This document shows, in pieces, positions 1-12,299 of a DNA stretch of 64,000 nucleotides. Position 1 is the first letter of the stretch. Every line of letters begins with the position of its first letter. Made by a program: the position numbers and the translations under genes. The notes under the pieces are model-generated. The model had not been told where the DNA came from and did not search any database. It saw only the letters and a list, made by a program, of their open reading frames with translations. The stretch covers positions 62,001 to 126,000 of the forward strand of contig VCJN01002314.1 of NCBI GenBank assembly GCA_006384855.1. Direction: 5' to 3'. This stretch comes from Tetraselmis striata. Taxonomy: Eukaryota; Chlorophyta; Chlorodendrophyceae; Chlorodendrales; Chlorodendraceae.

Positions 1-344
1 CTTCTCCCGCCCATATAGGTGCGTGATACTGGCTGCGACGATAATCGCGTCGGATCCCGTGTTAGTGGCGAGTCCGGCTCTGCTCACCCTTGCCGGAGCG
101 GCGGCAGCCGGTATAGGGGCGCGTCGGGCCACTGCCTGGACGTCGTGAGTGGGTGTGAATCCCCCGAGCTTGGAGCCGAGGGTACGGATCGGGTTCTGGA
201 ACACACAACTGCGGCGCAAGTCGATCCCCGTCGCACGGTTGCGGGTCGCCAGACTGCTGAGTAGCAGGGCGACTTGCGTGGCACAATCGGTATCAAGGGG
301 AAGTTCGACTGGGGGCTGGCGGGACTGGCGGCTCGAAACGCGGA

Positions 345-800
345 GGAGACGGCGGACAGCAGGTGGGAGGCGGGTGTATGCGTATTTTTTCGCGGCAATG
401 GTTGCTGGGATCTCGAGGGGTTCGGCTCTGCCGCTGCGTGGCGCATCGATAGTGGCGCCGACCGCGGCGGCTTGGTGCTCCACAGGTCTGCTGATGGCCA
501 TGTTGGTTGTTGAGATAGTCTCATGTGGAGCCTGCTCTTCACGCCTCCGTGGCCGGCAGTTGGCATGGGGCGGGCAACAAGTGGAAGTCTTGTGCCTGCG
601 ATTTGTTCCGCGGCGATGGCGGATCGGATCATGGGAGGTTGGGTCGTGCCGCTGCGCGGCGCATCGATAGTGGCGCCGACCGCGGCCTTCTATTGCGTCT
701 CAGGTCTGGTGATGTCCATGGTGATTGTAGTGAGGGTCTCATGTGGAGCCTGCTCTTCGCGCCGCTGTTGGCGCTGGCCGGCAGTTGGCCTGGTGGTGGG
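345..800. repeat. 218-bp tandem duplication, about two copies
   Basis: Matching blocks recur at a constant offset of 218 bp: CGCGGCAATG at 391 and CGCGGCGATG at 609, CCGCTGCG at 431 and 649, and TCATGTGGAG at 521 and 739. The first copy runs from about 345 to 562 and the second to about 800. The copies differ at many positions, so the duplication is not recent. The period is not a multiple of three and the frames are not conserved, so a coding role is unlikely. Confidence 0.8.
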
Positions 801-877
801 TCGTCCGGTCGTCGGGCTGTCCACCGTTGCACATGAGTACACTATCATCACCACCAGTAGAGCCGCGCCGGCTCGCC

Positions 878-925
878 CGGATTTAATACATAAGCAGTAC
901 TTCGTCCGGGTTTAATACATAAGGG
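878..925. repeat. short direct repeat TTTAATACATAAG
   Basis: The word TTTAATACATAAG occurs twice about 30 bp apart, each time after a CCGG-type block. It may mark the edge of the tandem block to its left. No function can be assigned. Confidence 0.5.
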
Positions 926-1219
926 CCGGCGGGAAAGTGAGAAGTGCTACACAGCGGTTGAATAAAGCAGATCCTAAGAGCAATTCGGCTTGGGCAGTGG
1001 AGAGCGGCAAGTCAGCACGTTGTAATTCAACTTCAATTTCAATTCGACATCAGTGCTTTGGCACTAGGGTGTTTCTAGTTGGTTGCGTCGCAGCAAGGTA
1101 CCCAAGTCTTACAAAACGGCGGGCGCAGTGGCACCAGGTGACCGGGCCTGATCTTGCGGGCATGTACTAGTACGAACCCCTTAATATGCGTACCACGGTA
1201 ACCCTCGCCACCCTTCATC

Positions 1220-1540
1220 ATGGCGAACGCTGATCCGCCTGCACCTGCGACCGGTGGCATCATCACTGGTGGTGCTGCATCTGAAGCGGAACAATATGTG
1301 TTTGCTGACACAACCGCCGCTGTCAATGTTGTGGATGCCCAAGCACGCGCACAACATCACCCGGCTCTTGCTGCTGCTGCGGCCGCCGCAGTTGTGCGAC
1401 AAGCTCTGCCTAGTAATGTTGCGACCGCTCTTGCTGTTGCAATGGATCATGCGGCAACTATTGGTGCTCGTGCCGAAGCTCTTGCCCAAACTGCAGCGGA
1501 TGATCGCCGGCTGCGCCGTGAAGCTAATCTTAGGCCATAA
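1220..1540 (+). CDS. alanine-rich gag-like N-terminal ORF
   Basis: An open frame of 106 codons starts with ATG in the context TCATC-ATGG. It is Ala-rich and predicted to be mostly helical, with a poly-Ala run in the middle and no cysteine. Its position ahead of the gag-like region at 1775 suggests the N-terminal part of a Copia Gag. It has no recognised catalytic motif and could equally be an unrelated short ORF. Confidence 0.4.
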   Translation: MANADPPAPATGGIITGGAASEAEQYVFADTTAAVNVVDAQARAQHHPALAAAAAAAVVRQALPSNVATALAVAMDHAATIGARAEALAQTAADDRRLRREANLRP

Positions 1541-1774
1541 CAATTCACGTACCTCCAAGTGTCGGATTGTCACAACATCCTAGCCTTCCGTAAGCTCCTC
1601 GTGCAATTCAAGTAATCCATCAAGAATCTGCCGGGCGATCGCACCGTATGCGAGCCCAGCGATAATGCTGAGATCTACAACGCATATCGTCACCAGCATG
1701 GCTCCCAACTGCTCTTGTCACTGCTCTCGTCACCCCATCGCAGTCAATGCGATTATGACAACCCGTGAGGATGC

Positions 1775-2407
1775 TTGGCCCGATGGTCAGCATGCTTACC
1801 GCTGTCTGGAAGCTTTGCGCCTCGAGTTCATCCCGAGTCTGAAGGTGAAGCCCTCGAGCGGCGTCGTGACTTGGATGAGAAACACCGCTCAACTGAAATA
1901 ATGCGTGACTACGCTCGCCGCATGGAGCGGTGCCGCAGTTCGCTTTTGGATGCATATGGTCTCATCATAGATCGTGAAATATTGACCCTTTTCAAACATG
2001 CCATGAATCCTGACATGGAGATCCACTGCGTTGCACTGCGCGTTGACACCTCGCTCACCATCTTTGCTTGCCACAAAGCAGCGCTCTTCCAATCACTCCC
2101 AAGTCCAAGCGCGGACCCGCCTGGAGCCTTCACCGCCGTTCTTGCTCAGACACCCGCGCCCCCATTGGCAGCACTTACACAACCGCCGACTGCCCCATCA
2201 AGTGACATTGCCGCCCTGATGGCAAAGATGGAGCACATGCAACCTCACCTCCAAGCGCAGTCACATGAAATCAGCAGATTCCGGGGCCGCCACACTAGTC
2301 CTATTGGCCCCCGCACCTCTTGTCCGTTCATTGGCAGGTGTTGGACCTGCGGCCGTGGAAATCGAGGAGTCAGTTCCGGCGACCCGCAGCCCCTCGCAAC
2401 GTCGTGA
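1775..2407 (+). pseudogene. gag-like fragment of the Copia element
   Basis: The frame contains a charged helical stretch (RDYARRMERCRSSLLD) followed by hydrophobic helices ending in LRVDTSLTIFA, the layout of the Copia Gag capsid region. A Pro/Ala-rich linker and a Cys pair (CWTCGRG) near the C terminus could be what is left of a zinc knuckle. The preceding stretch 1541-1774 reads in other frames with stops, so the gene is broken. Confidence 0.45.
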
Positions 2408-2873
2408 CAACGAGCTAAAATGGCTGCATCAGTACGTGCACGAGTGTTGCCTCAGGCATGTATGAGCCGCATCGCCGCAGTGAACGACACTCCCGCCGAT
2501 AGGACGTCGCACTAAGCGCTAAATGTGTCAGGCTTTCGGCCGCATGCGGGGCAAACGCCAGCCCTCGCCCAAGACGCATGCTCAGCCGGACAAGACCCGT
2601 CTGGCTCGCCAGGTTGACACAAAACAAATGGAGAGCTCAGCTGCAATTGCGGGTGTGGAACCGTTTCAGAGCACACCTCATGACTACGACGATGGCTCTC
2701 ACCTGCTCGCGAGACAGCCGAGGGCGGTTCAATCAGCATCCGCCATGAACATCCCACGCCCGGCACGGCATCCACTGCCGACGCACTCCAAACAGTTGCG
2801 CATCTCTCCATGCTTAGGCAACTTGATGCATGTCAGCAATACCTACACTAATTACCACAAATAGTGATGAAAC

Positions 2874-3218
2874 ATGCATGATATCGAGTCCGACTATGAC
2901 ACATCAGATGCTTTTGATGAGCATGAGCATGCACGTTCTACGCTCACGGAACACGCCGAGGGAGACATCGACCCTGACATGCCATCTATCGCCCCCGATT
3001 CCACTGATGATATCAACAATCTAGACTACGATGATGATTCCCCGGGAGGTGCTTACGTGAGGCGTGCGATTACAACGCTCGCAGAATTACATCATGATGA
3101 AGCTCGCCACCACTACAATGGGCTAATTGGCCGCAATGCCATGCGGCGCTGGCGACGCCGCACACAGTCAACGCCACCGAGCTTGCCGCCGTGCGAATCG
3201 TTGGTGTACCCGCACTGA
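2874..3218 (+). CDS. acidic ORF of unknown function inside the Copia region
   Basis: The frame encodes 114 aa starting MHDIESDYDTSD, with Asp/Glu-rich N-terminal two thirds and a basic tail (RRWRRR). Composition suggests real past coding, perhaps part of a gag or of an inserted gene. I do not recognise the family. There is no partner ORF in the same frame on either side. Confidence 0.3.
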   Translation: MHDIESDYDTSDAFDEHEHARSTLTEHAEGDIDPDMPSIAPDSTDDINNLDYDDDSPGGAYVRRAITTLAELHHDEARHHYNGLIGRNAMRRWRRRTQSTPPSLPPCESLVYPH

Positions 3219-5431
3219 CACTGCAAAGCAATTGCATGCATGGGCTGCATGCCAACAGCGAGAGCGTGATATTGAGCGTTAGTTGCCCCACTGGCAAAGA
3301 TTCAACACCTAACGCCCGACAGCACAGCCTTCAGCAAGTCACGGTCTATTCACTACGTTATTGGCCTTTGCAGCGGAGCAACCTTCGCCATCCTTGATGA
3401 TGAGCTGTGCTGCTTGGGGCATCGTTTCAGTATGGTGACGTTGGTACAGAACGACCGAGCAATTGCAACCGCAGCTCAGTCAAAGCTATATACTATGCAA
3501 CGCAAATGATCTCACAGCCTGCCACGTGTGACCGTGAACAATGCGTTTCGACCGCCTCCCATCACAAGATACCAACGAACTCTCGGCTAATGAATTCCAG
3601 TCTCTACCAGTTGTCGACATGTTGATGAGCTAGACCGCGTCAACCGTTCTCTGTTTCGGGCCTCGGCCTAGGCCTGCGAGACGACCGAGCACATGCATTC
3701 TATGCAATCATACTAATTTACGAGATCCAGCGCCAACAGCCGAATGGTCTCGACTATGTGGTGGAACATGTCACCGGCGCGGCTTGATCACCACAAATCC
3801 GCGCAGCCCTTGGGCAGCCCATGCTCGCACGAGCGCACGACTTGGGCCCCACCGCACGGCGTGACACTTTATTCTGGACCAACATTTACAGTCTCGATGA
3901 TCTGCGACGACACTATCAGCGATGTGTGAGACCACCAGTGACGGTGGATGACATGCCTACCCGTGGCAACTTCTCGCATGCATGGGCGGCTCCCCCGCAG
4001 CTGAAAAACAGCGTCCTTCCGAAACTCTTGTCTCGCAAGGGCACTTTGAGGAGCGGCAGGAGGACCCCCCGCTTCGTCGTTATTTGCCAATACTTAATTT
4101 GGTCACGCTGAGTTGTCATCGCGAATACTCCCGGGATCTGTAGCCGTTAGATTATTATCATCGGCCAATCGCACGGGTAAGATCGCTTTCCGCGCGATCT
4201 CGCGGCTAGTTCGCGCAGCGTGCTGCCTCGTTCATAATCGCAGTACTTGGTAGTATATCAAGTTTAGAATCTTAGCATTTCGCGTCGTCAGGCATGACAG
4301 CCCGCAAAAACTGTACATAATGATTGTGCAAACCAGTACTCAAACCCGTCGACGTGTACTATAGTGTTGTACTGGTACTCCGGAGAGCCGGGGTAACCCC
4401 TGCGGAGAGCATCATCCTCACGGGGGGGGGGGGGGGGGGGGGGGAGCGGTCTTCGTCGTCGTTTGCAGCCCGCGCGCATGCGCGGCATTATTTGCCAATC
4501 GGGCAGCCGCGCGCGGACGACGCCATTCAACCAGGGCCACGCGAGTCCCACAGTCATAGCCATGCATGCACTCCGGTCACACGCTGCGAGTATTTAGGCC
4601 ATACACGGGTTTAGTCGCTACGTGGGGCGGTTAGAAGAGGGTCGGCACTCGTCCGATGGTAGCGAATGGTAACGCGCCTCGCTCGCCCGGCCCTGCGCCG
4701 ATTGCCTACTGCCGTCACGGGTCCGCGCCAGACACGATCAGCGCCACATTTGAAAACCTTCCGCCACCTGACGCCAAAACTACCGACTCGTGACACACGC
4801 AGCAAACGAGCCGCACGTTTCGCTTCGCCGCAGGTGACCGAGTGCCATGGCCAGGCTGCGGGGTGGGCTTCTGACGCCCGTGCGTCCCGCCGCGCCTGCT
4901 CTAGCGCCTCTCGCAGCTCGGTCAACATGGTGCGACGGCAGCTTGACCGCGATGGGGCCGGCTGCGACCCCCGATGAGTATGATCATTGGGTAGCCCTAG
5001 AGGTCTACTATCGGCTTGTGGGGCTCCACAGGGCTCTATCTCACTCGCGACGCCCCGGACCCAGGGGGGCTGAGTGGGTGAGTGAGCGAGGCGAGATACG
5101 CGTGGTAAAGAATCCTTGTATGCATAATTAAGATTTTCAGCATTATTCGTACGCATTGTAGTGCAACATTTCTAGAACATTTTCGCGACGAAACGAGTAC
5201 AGTGGAGACCCCCCAACTTGCTGGTCCTTAGGGCACTTGGGCATACAAAATGCACGGCGCAACTCCTTGCCACGGCATGCTGCTTCTCGATGGAGTCTGG
5301 ACAGAACCCGATTGCACTGTCCGCTGCAAAAGACTGGAAAACATCAGTCTGCGCTCAACCTCTATGGTATATCTGAGGACCTGTGACGTCGTGCACATGG
5401 AGCGTGTATTGATGCCAACGTTGCTCACTGG
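3219..5431. other. no recognised gene; contains a 23-G tract
   Basis: Only short overlapping frames are present. One at 3821-4111 reads like past coding sequence (ARAHDLGPTARRDTLFW) but has no family match I know. A minus-strand frame of 181 codons at 4611-5156 is Arg-rich and unconvincing. A G homopolymer of 23 bases lies at 4422-4444. No Copia domain can be seen here, so this may be a separate insertion between gag and pol. Confidence 0.6.
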
Positions 5432-8260
5432 TTGGCTCTAGCTATCTCAGTGGCGTTTGGAAGGATAACAATCATCCACAGCTTTCCTGACCAATGGGTT
5501 TTCGACACCGGAGCCACGTCCCACATGGCAGCATGCCTTGCAGACTATGCCAACGCCGGTGATTACCGAACTATAACCCGACGATGGATCAGTGGGCTTG
5601 GCGCCTACGCAGTGGGTGTGGGGACAATTCACCTTACCATGCAGACCGAGGATGGACGCACTGTGTTTTCTATGGTCCGCAACTGCCTACACGTCCCCAA
5701 GCTGGCATCGAAATCAAATGGACACGTACTACTTCGGCTGTACAATGCTCGCGCAGCTCAGACAGCCAATCTGGATTTCAAGGCACCGATGACAGCCCAT
5801 CGCAATTTCATGCAGCTATCCGACACCGTATCTGTCCCCATTGAGGTCAATGAACAGCTCTTTGTGCTGAACAGCGCAATCACCGATGCTCAGTCATCGC
5901 CGTCCACCGACACATCCAGCTCCATCGGGCCTAATGGCGGTGCGCTTACCGAAGGAACATATCAAAATGTTGTGGCACGCTCATCTCGGTCATCTCCATG
6001 AGCGAGCAATGGATGCAGCCCTGGCGGACTACGACATCTCCCGCTATGTTCAACTCTCCAACACATCAGCTTACCGTTATGTGAGGCATGTGCCCTAGTT
6101 AAATCAACCACTGCACCGATGCTCCACCGCTGCCACGACAAATAAACGTCTGTCCTCTTCTCGCCAGTGGGCTGGGATTTCTAGGAGACCATAACTCCAT
6201 CTCTGCAGGGCAAGATCTACTGCTATGGCACCTTCGACTACGCCTCATCCAGCATCAGCTTTAGGAGGGGCATCCACCTTAGGAGGGGCAGCCGCCCCTG
6301 GAGAAGCCCCGACCCCCGTTGCCCCACATGCGCAGCGCCGCAGCCCATCAACCCGCTACCCCTTTCGTGGGGCTGCACGGAGCTGCATCCGCGCCCACAA
6401 CGACAGCGACAGCGACGACATTGATGCTCCAGAAGACAACACTTTACACCCGACGCCCAGCTCCTCAGAGCCTACAACGCCTTGCGAAGCAACACCCGCG
6501 CCTTTGAGCAGAGAAATCACTCCCCCTCCACCAATTTCACGTGCTCAGCCTCCTATTTTCACCCCACTGCGCCCCCGACACCAATCATTCGCACGCCGAT
6601 CATCCCCAATCAGCCACGACGACCCGGCAATGTACATGTGACCGCACCGTCTTCATCAACCACGCCAATGCCAGCTGCAGCAATTACCACCCGACAAGAC
6701 ACCTGAAGAGTGCGCAACAGACACAGCAGAGTGTACAACCCGGATGATGGCGTGTGGCAGACTTAGTCTTATGCAGCAGCCGTGATGACTGGCGAATGCC
6801 CCATGCATGATGAGCTAGCACTAATATGCTTCAGCCGCAACATTGACCCAGCCGAATGGGCATTCGTGGTAGGCAAGGCGCCTTGCGACCCTTCCATATT
6901 CGAGTAGGCGATCAATGGTCCCAGGGCCCCAGAATGGATGGAGTCCATGAGACAAGAATGCACGTCGTTGGTCAGCCGTGGTTCGTGGACGTTGGTACCC
7001 AAACCTGGCGGTGGTAGCAGAGTCTTTAAATCCTAGTGGGTGTGCAAAACCAAACACAACGCATATGGGACTGTTTCGAAATAGAAAAACAGGCTCGACG
7101 CCCAAGGCTTCACCCAAGTCCAAGGCCTCGACTTCACGGAAACTTTTACACCAACGATAGAGCTCACTACCCTCCGAGTCCTCTTTTCAATTGCTGCTCA
7201 CCTTGACATGCACATGGAACAAACATATGCCGACTGCGCCTTCCTCTACGACGCCACTCTGGATGAGGAAATATACATGGAGCAGCCAAAAAGCTTAGTT
7301 GAATATGCCCCCGATGGGCGCCCCCTCGTCTGTCGCCTCTTCACAGCGGTCTATGGACTGAAGCAAACGCCTCATAATTGGCACCATGTTCTTCAAGACT
7401 TGATGATCACTATGAAGCAGACAGCTACGAACACATCCCGGGGCTTACGTCTACCGCAGCAGCGACTCGACAATCCCGGCAATCATCGCCATCAACGTTG
7501 CTGGTATCCTGATTGTGAGCAAATCTATGGCCTGGATCGCATCATTCAAGGAGTCCGTGGCAGCCAAGTTTGACATCAATGACCTCGGCAGCTGCTCATG
7601 GCTGTCGGGAGTCAAGGTTGAGCGAGGTCAAGCAACACGTACCATCCGTCAGTCAAAGTACACCCATGACCTGCTGGCTCGATTTCGAATGGAGCAGTGC
7701 AGTGCAGCCAAGTTCCAAGTGCGGCCAACGAACCCCGTGAGTCCGAACCGTGCACCGACACTGAGGTCGGCACCCATCGCAGCCTTGTGGGAGCTCTGCT
7801 CTACGCCGCAGTTGTTACTCGGCAAGATAACGCTGAGTCAGTCGCCCTACTGTGCCGATTCATTTCTATTCCAACCAAGGCACACATGGAGGTCGCCCGA
7901 CAATATCTGAGATACCTCAAGGGGAGACAGAGCCGTGGAATCACCTTCGGTGGTGACAACAAGCTGACACTGCATCATGGATACAATGACGCCAACCCCC
8001 CGACGATTCCCCCAGTCAATGCAAATCTACTACTGGCTATATTTTCTTCCGTTGCGGAGGAGCAATTAGCTTCTTGTCGAAACCCTAAAGGCACCGATGG
8101 CCTTGTCCACAACGGAGGTAGAGTACACCGCTCTCTGCATGACAATGCAAGAGACAGTGTTCCTTCGCCAGAAGCTAGAAGACCCGGGCTTCCTGCGGAC
8201 AGCACCCACTTCCGTTGGTGAGGACTACCATGAGTGCATAGTCATTGCCACCACGCACGG
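5432..8260 (+). pseudogene. Copia pol pseudogene: protease, integrase stub, RT, RNase H
   Basis: Domains read in order but in shifting frames. The protease site DTGATSHM lies at about 5506-5529. The GAG-pre-integrase motif LWHAHLGHLHERAMD is at about 5970-6014, in another frame. A short integrase start (GWDF) at about 6170 runs straight into a Pro/Ser-rich linker (6220-6700), so most of the integrase core has been deleted. RVT_2 RT follows at about 6930-7430, with GFTQVQGLDFTETFTP and AVYGLKQTPHNWH. FDINDLG and SKYTHDLLARF come next, then the RNase H signature ALSTTEVEYTALC at about 8098-8136. At least six frameshifts and several stops make it non-functional. Confidence 0.85.
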
Positions 8261-8431
8261 ATGTGACGTCAGTGCGGGACGCCCATCAAGCAGGTGCCGT
8301 GCACATCCACTATGTGCCCACTCACGAGATGCTTGTATATGTTTATTAAGGCACTGCCACGACCTCAATTTGAGGCACTCAGCGTTGAGGTCATGAATGA
8401 TATGCAATCTGCAGCAACGATTGAGGAGGGG

Positions 8432-8590
8432 TGTTGAATACTGATAGATTACAGTGGTATGTTATTGATTTGTTGATCGGGCTATAAGACCACCAGCTGA
8501 AGTGCTAGGCAGACTGCACTGCCCACTAGGAGCTGGATGTGTTGTGCCGATATTTGATACTAGTACTTACTAATAGTACATATAAGGCGT
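8432..8590 (+). repeat. putative 3' LTR start of the Copia element
   Basis: TGTTGAATACTGATAG follows directly on a purine tract, the usual Copia arrangement of PPT and TG-initiated LTR. The right end with a terminal CA could not be fixed and no second copy exists in the window, so the length is a guess. Confidence 0.4.
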
Positions 8591-10500
8591 AATGTACACC
8601 CCTCCACATAAGTCCGGGTTTTGCATTTTCGATCGCAAAGCGCATGCATGGGCGAGGATAACGCCGGCTGGATGTGCATACATGCTAACTACAGTGGGAA
8701 TAGTTCGGGCGAACGCCTATTGTGCGCTTTATACCCACCCGCGCGACAACACGACCATTTGTGGGCGCCCTTTCAAAAACGCGAAATCAATGCATGATGC
8801 GTTGGCGCCAGAAAGTTGTGGGTTGCGCCAACCGTCCAAACCTATGGAAATCGCGGCACTCCTCGCACCAAACTCGGTGGATACGGCCCTTGGCATAAGT
8901 TGCACACACCTTGCGTGTAGGCCACTGAAAGCATGTCGCTATAGGCACGACGTGACACCCCAACGACAAGTTGGCCACTGTGGGGGAGCAGTTTTGGGGT
9001 GAAAATGCTGCTGTTTTTCTGCGGCGACCGCACGTAGGAGAGGCGCTCGATGGCCCCCTTGGTGTAGGGCAATGCTCTACTATGGGGGCGCGTGGTGGAA
9101 TGCCAGTTGCACCGTTTCGTGGGCGGGGTGGCGCGGTAGGGGCGTGGATTTTGATTAACATGAAATTCCCTGAAAAATGCTGTGGAAAATGGTATTTTGG
9201 CTGGTAGATGTGTGTATCGCTAGGAGGTGGCACATGCCAATTGTTGGTGGTCCGTGGTCATCCACATACATAACTCTCTCGCGCAACTGAGTATGGGGCT
9301 TAGACACGCACTTGGCGCAAAGCCACGAGCCCGATATGGGTGGGCACATGAGGCAGTGAGGGGCAACTTGGATGATCATCTTTGGGGATTTTTTTCCGGG
9401 AGCCCCAAAACTCGATTTTTGATTTTTGAAGATTGTTATCGACGCAGATTTGAACGAGAAATCGCGCGGTATTTTTAAAAAGCTTTTCTGAGCAAACCCT
9501 GAGAAGTTATAGCGTTTTAAAGTCAATGGGGTGTTGCTGCGCGTGGCCGACACTGATGCCATGCCAGTATTGCAATGCGACATGTACTGGCCGCCGCCCA
9601 CACGGCTGCACCCCAACCAAATGCACCCGAGCCCCTCGCCAATGTGTTTCCTCACGCGTTCATGGCCATCCCGCCGTTTGGTTGTCTATTCACGCGCGTC
9701 GGCGTGTGCGTGATACCGACCCCGGTTTTGGTGCAGTTGCACGCGACGCCCATCCACGCACCAAGTGCAGCGTGATTCCCTAGTCAAAGGTCTTTAAGCT
9801 TCGGTTTCAGCCCCTCATCATGCAGGTTTTATAAAACCCTCTGAGATTCCAGGGTTTCATCTCATATGCCCTACGTCCAGGTACCCTAGACTTCTGAAGT
9901 CTTGACACTGCCGCAAAGGGACCCCAAACTTATGTGCATGGGTGTAGTAAGGAGCAGAGAGGTCCTCCAGGAGCTCAGCTCCTAGGGAGCCAACACCAGG
10001 CATGTGGCGAACATGCCCACTTTAGAATGACCTCAGATGGTCATGCAACTCTGGGCACCATCCCAAATAGTAGTTTAGAGACAGGAGCCGCCGCAATGGC
10101 GGCTCAATAGGCTTAATACACTAGAATACAGCAGTGCCAAGGTGTACCAGCTAGCAGCCCCAGCTGACACCATAGCCAGCATGTGTAGCTGCTGATAGTA
10201 CTAAGGGCTCTGTTGAGACCTAAGAACTGTAACAGATTCGAAGCCACCCTCAGCTCCTGCTTGTCTCCAAGGCAACCTGCACAAACTCCAAAACCCCCGT
10301 ACTAGGCAGCCTGTCGAGTATGTTGCACGAAAACTGAATGCTGCGCAGAGCGAAACTACTCTGCTTACAAGCTCAAAGCTCTTGCAACAATAGCCTCGAT
10401 TAAACACTTTTGGGTGTACATTGAGGGGGCTTCATATGTTACATTGGTGACGATCATGCCACGATAACCGTCTGCTCAAGCAGCTGCCGGAAACCCTGCA
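8591..10500. other. no recognised gene
   Basis: Frames on both strands are short or of low-complexity composition; the longest (minus, 8787-9233, 148 codons) looks like chance. A small hairpin (GAGCCGCC, 5-nt loop, GGCGGCTC) lies near 10085-10105. AT-rich pieces occur at 9400-9500. No tRNA, TIR or LTR signal was seen. Confidence 0.6.
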
Positions 10501-10519
10501 GCAGTCACACCAACGGTGT

Positions 10520-12279
10520 ACTCGGACTTGTTGTGCATCTCAAGCAAGCGGTGCCAGTAGTGCCCCGCCCCGCTGGCGTGGGGTGCCGTTGTCATCCGGG
10601 TCAGAGGCGTTCCACAGGTAGTCAAACGGCATGCCCAGCCAGGCCTCCGACGGGAGCCGGTGCTTCAGCTTCTGAACGCGCCATTCGCGGCACTTGCGCT
10701 CTGCGAGGATCCACACACGGGCGGAGTACCAATACTCTCAGTACATGGAAGAGTCCACGATCCCGTCAGGACGTGCTTGATACGGCGGCCCATCTTATTG
10801 CTGGGCCGGTTGCTTAGCTCGCCGATGATGCCACTGAGCGCCACGCCTATTGTGCCCCCCCCCCCCCTCAAAAGCGCCACGGCAGGCACGACCGCCATCA
10901 AGCAAGCACAGCTGCAGAACGGCCTGCTGCGGGCAATCAATCATGCATGTGTCAGCACTGCGGCACGCATCTCCTGTCTAGGGGCCAGTCAGCGGAGCAG
11001 CTGGCTCGGCAACGGATCTTTGTCGCCCCCCGGCATAATAAACCACAGTGTAACTTGCAGCTGCAAGCCGTGATGGCGCGAAGCCCTCCGCTACATCGCA
11101 TGGCATCCTTAAACCAGGATTGTTATGCTATCACTTTTTCGCGAGCGAGCTTCAAATGAGGGCAAGGTACAAAACAAGATATACAGAATACCAGTATAGG
11201 TGCACGCGCATACGCCCGCACTAGCAGGCTGCATGAGGGGCAGTTCTTTCCACTAGCGCTTAGCAGACATCCGTTGCCACATAATAAATTGTCTTCCTCA
11301 TTGTACCATGGTGACTGGGGGGGCCGGGGGGGGGTGCACTAATCCAGCCAAACATAGGGCATGCCGGGGTGGAAGTCCATGTAGCGGCGCCGCATGCTGA
11401 GCTGCGCGTCCGCCATGGACGTAATGTCTTTTTGCTGCACTACGTGCTTGGGCTGGCCCAAGCTCAAGTTGACAGCCGCTGTGGCATCCCACATCTTCTG
11501 GGCCTTGTTCTCGTATGGCACCTCCACATACATGCCGGAGTCGCCACTCAGCTCCTAGTAGCATGGTGGGATGCGGGCACAGCGATGCCACCTTGCCAGC
11601 AGCAGGCACATGGGACTCCTGTTGCAGTCGTCGGTCATACGCTCGTGCAGGTCCGTCACACTGGGGGTCAGCGCCTTAAAGGGCAGGTTGGACTTGTCTT
11701 GCACTCCAAGCATTGAGTCCAGCTTGAACGGCCGTGAGCTGACGCATGGCACCGGGGACCGAGCTGATATGACTGTCACGCATGCAAGAATATCTTTTCC
11801 TGGGACCCGTGTTGTCAATCTTAACATATGCCCAAAAAGCCAGGAAATTCCCTATTGGCGCTCGATTCAGCAAACAGGCAATTAATACCTCCAGCAGCCC
11901 TGCCGGATCAGCCACCACACTCGCCCACCCAACAGCGTCAACATCACTAGAACGCCAACAGTCGCACCAGTGGCTACTGCCAGGGAAGCAGCTGCTTTTG
12001 CGTTGTCATCGGGTGCCGGCAGCGACATCGTGCCAGCTGAAAAGACAGTCCGCCGGGCGCCCACTGCGCAACATCATACACAATGGTGCACGCTTCGCCG
12101 TCACAACCAGCGCAGGGAACCCTACTCTCCGTACCTACTGTACGCTGAACACCCGGATTCCCTATTTGAGCGCACATAGGGAATCCCCACCTATATTCAT
12201 ACTCATGCGCCTGTAATTCCGATGTATTGATGCGTACATGTGCTGGAAGCGGCACACAGCACAGATTCTCAAGGATCAC
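10520..12279 (-). other. candidate multi-exon gene, unidentified
   Basis: Several minus-strand pieces look like exons. 12279-11974 has Cys pairs (CAGCDGEAC) and an extracellular-like composition. 12064-11882 contains a membrane segment (ATGATVGVLVMLTLLGG) followed by WWLIRQG. 11760-11640 contains SSRPFKLDSMLGVQDKSN. 11533-11339 contains MYVEVPYENKAQKMWD and ends DFHPGMPYVWLD with a stop. 10740-10540 contains ECREWRVQKLKH-like basic sequence and FDYLWNASDPDDNG, then shifts frame into HYWHRLLEMHNKSEY. They might form one membrane protein with an extracellular N-terminal part. Frames do not join cleanly by eye, so it may be decayed. No family is recognised. Confidence 0.35.
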
Positions 12280-12299
12280 CTAAATGTACAATATCTCAC

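Larger units (their letters stand above)
1220..8431 (+). mobile_element. decayed Ty1/Copia-type LTR retrotransposon
   Basis: The order gag, protease, GAG-pre-integrase, integrase stub, RT and RNase H on the plus strand is that of Ty1/Copia. Every part is broken by stops and frameshifts, and most of the integrase core is missing. A purine-rich stretch (GAGGAGGGG, 8423-8431) followed by TGTTGAATA at 8432 looks like the polypurine tract and the start of the 3' LTR. No 5' LTR matching this was found, so the left edge is uncertain; the coordinate given is the first gag-like ORF. The segment 2.4-5.4 kb holds much sequence not explained by Copia genes and may contain other insertions. Confidence 0.75.

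Noticed and set aside
8787-9233. 148-codon minus-strand ORF
   Set aside because: Low-complexity, Pro/Arg-rich, no motif; probably a chance frame in GC-rich DNA.
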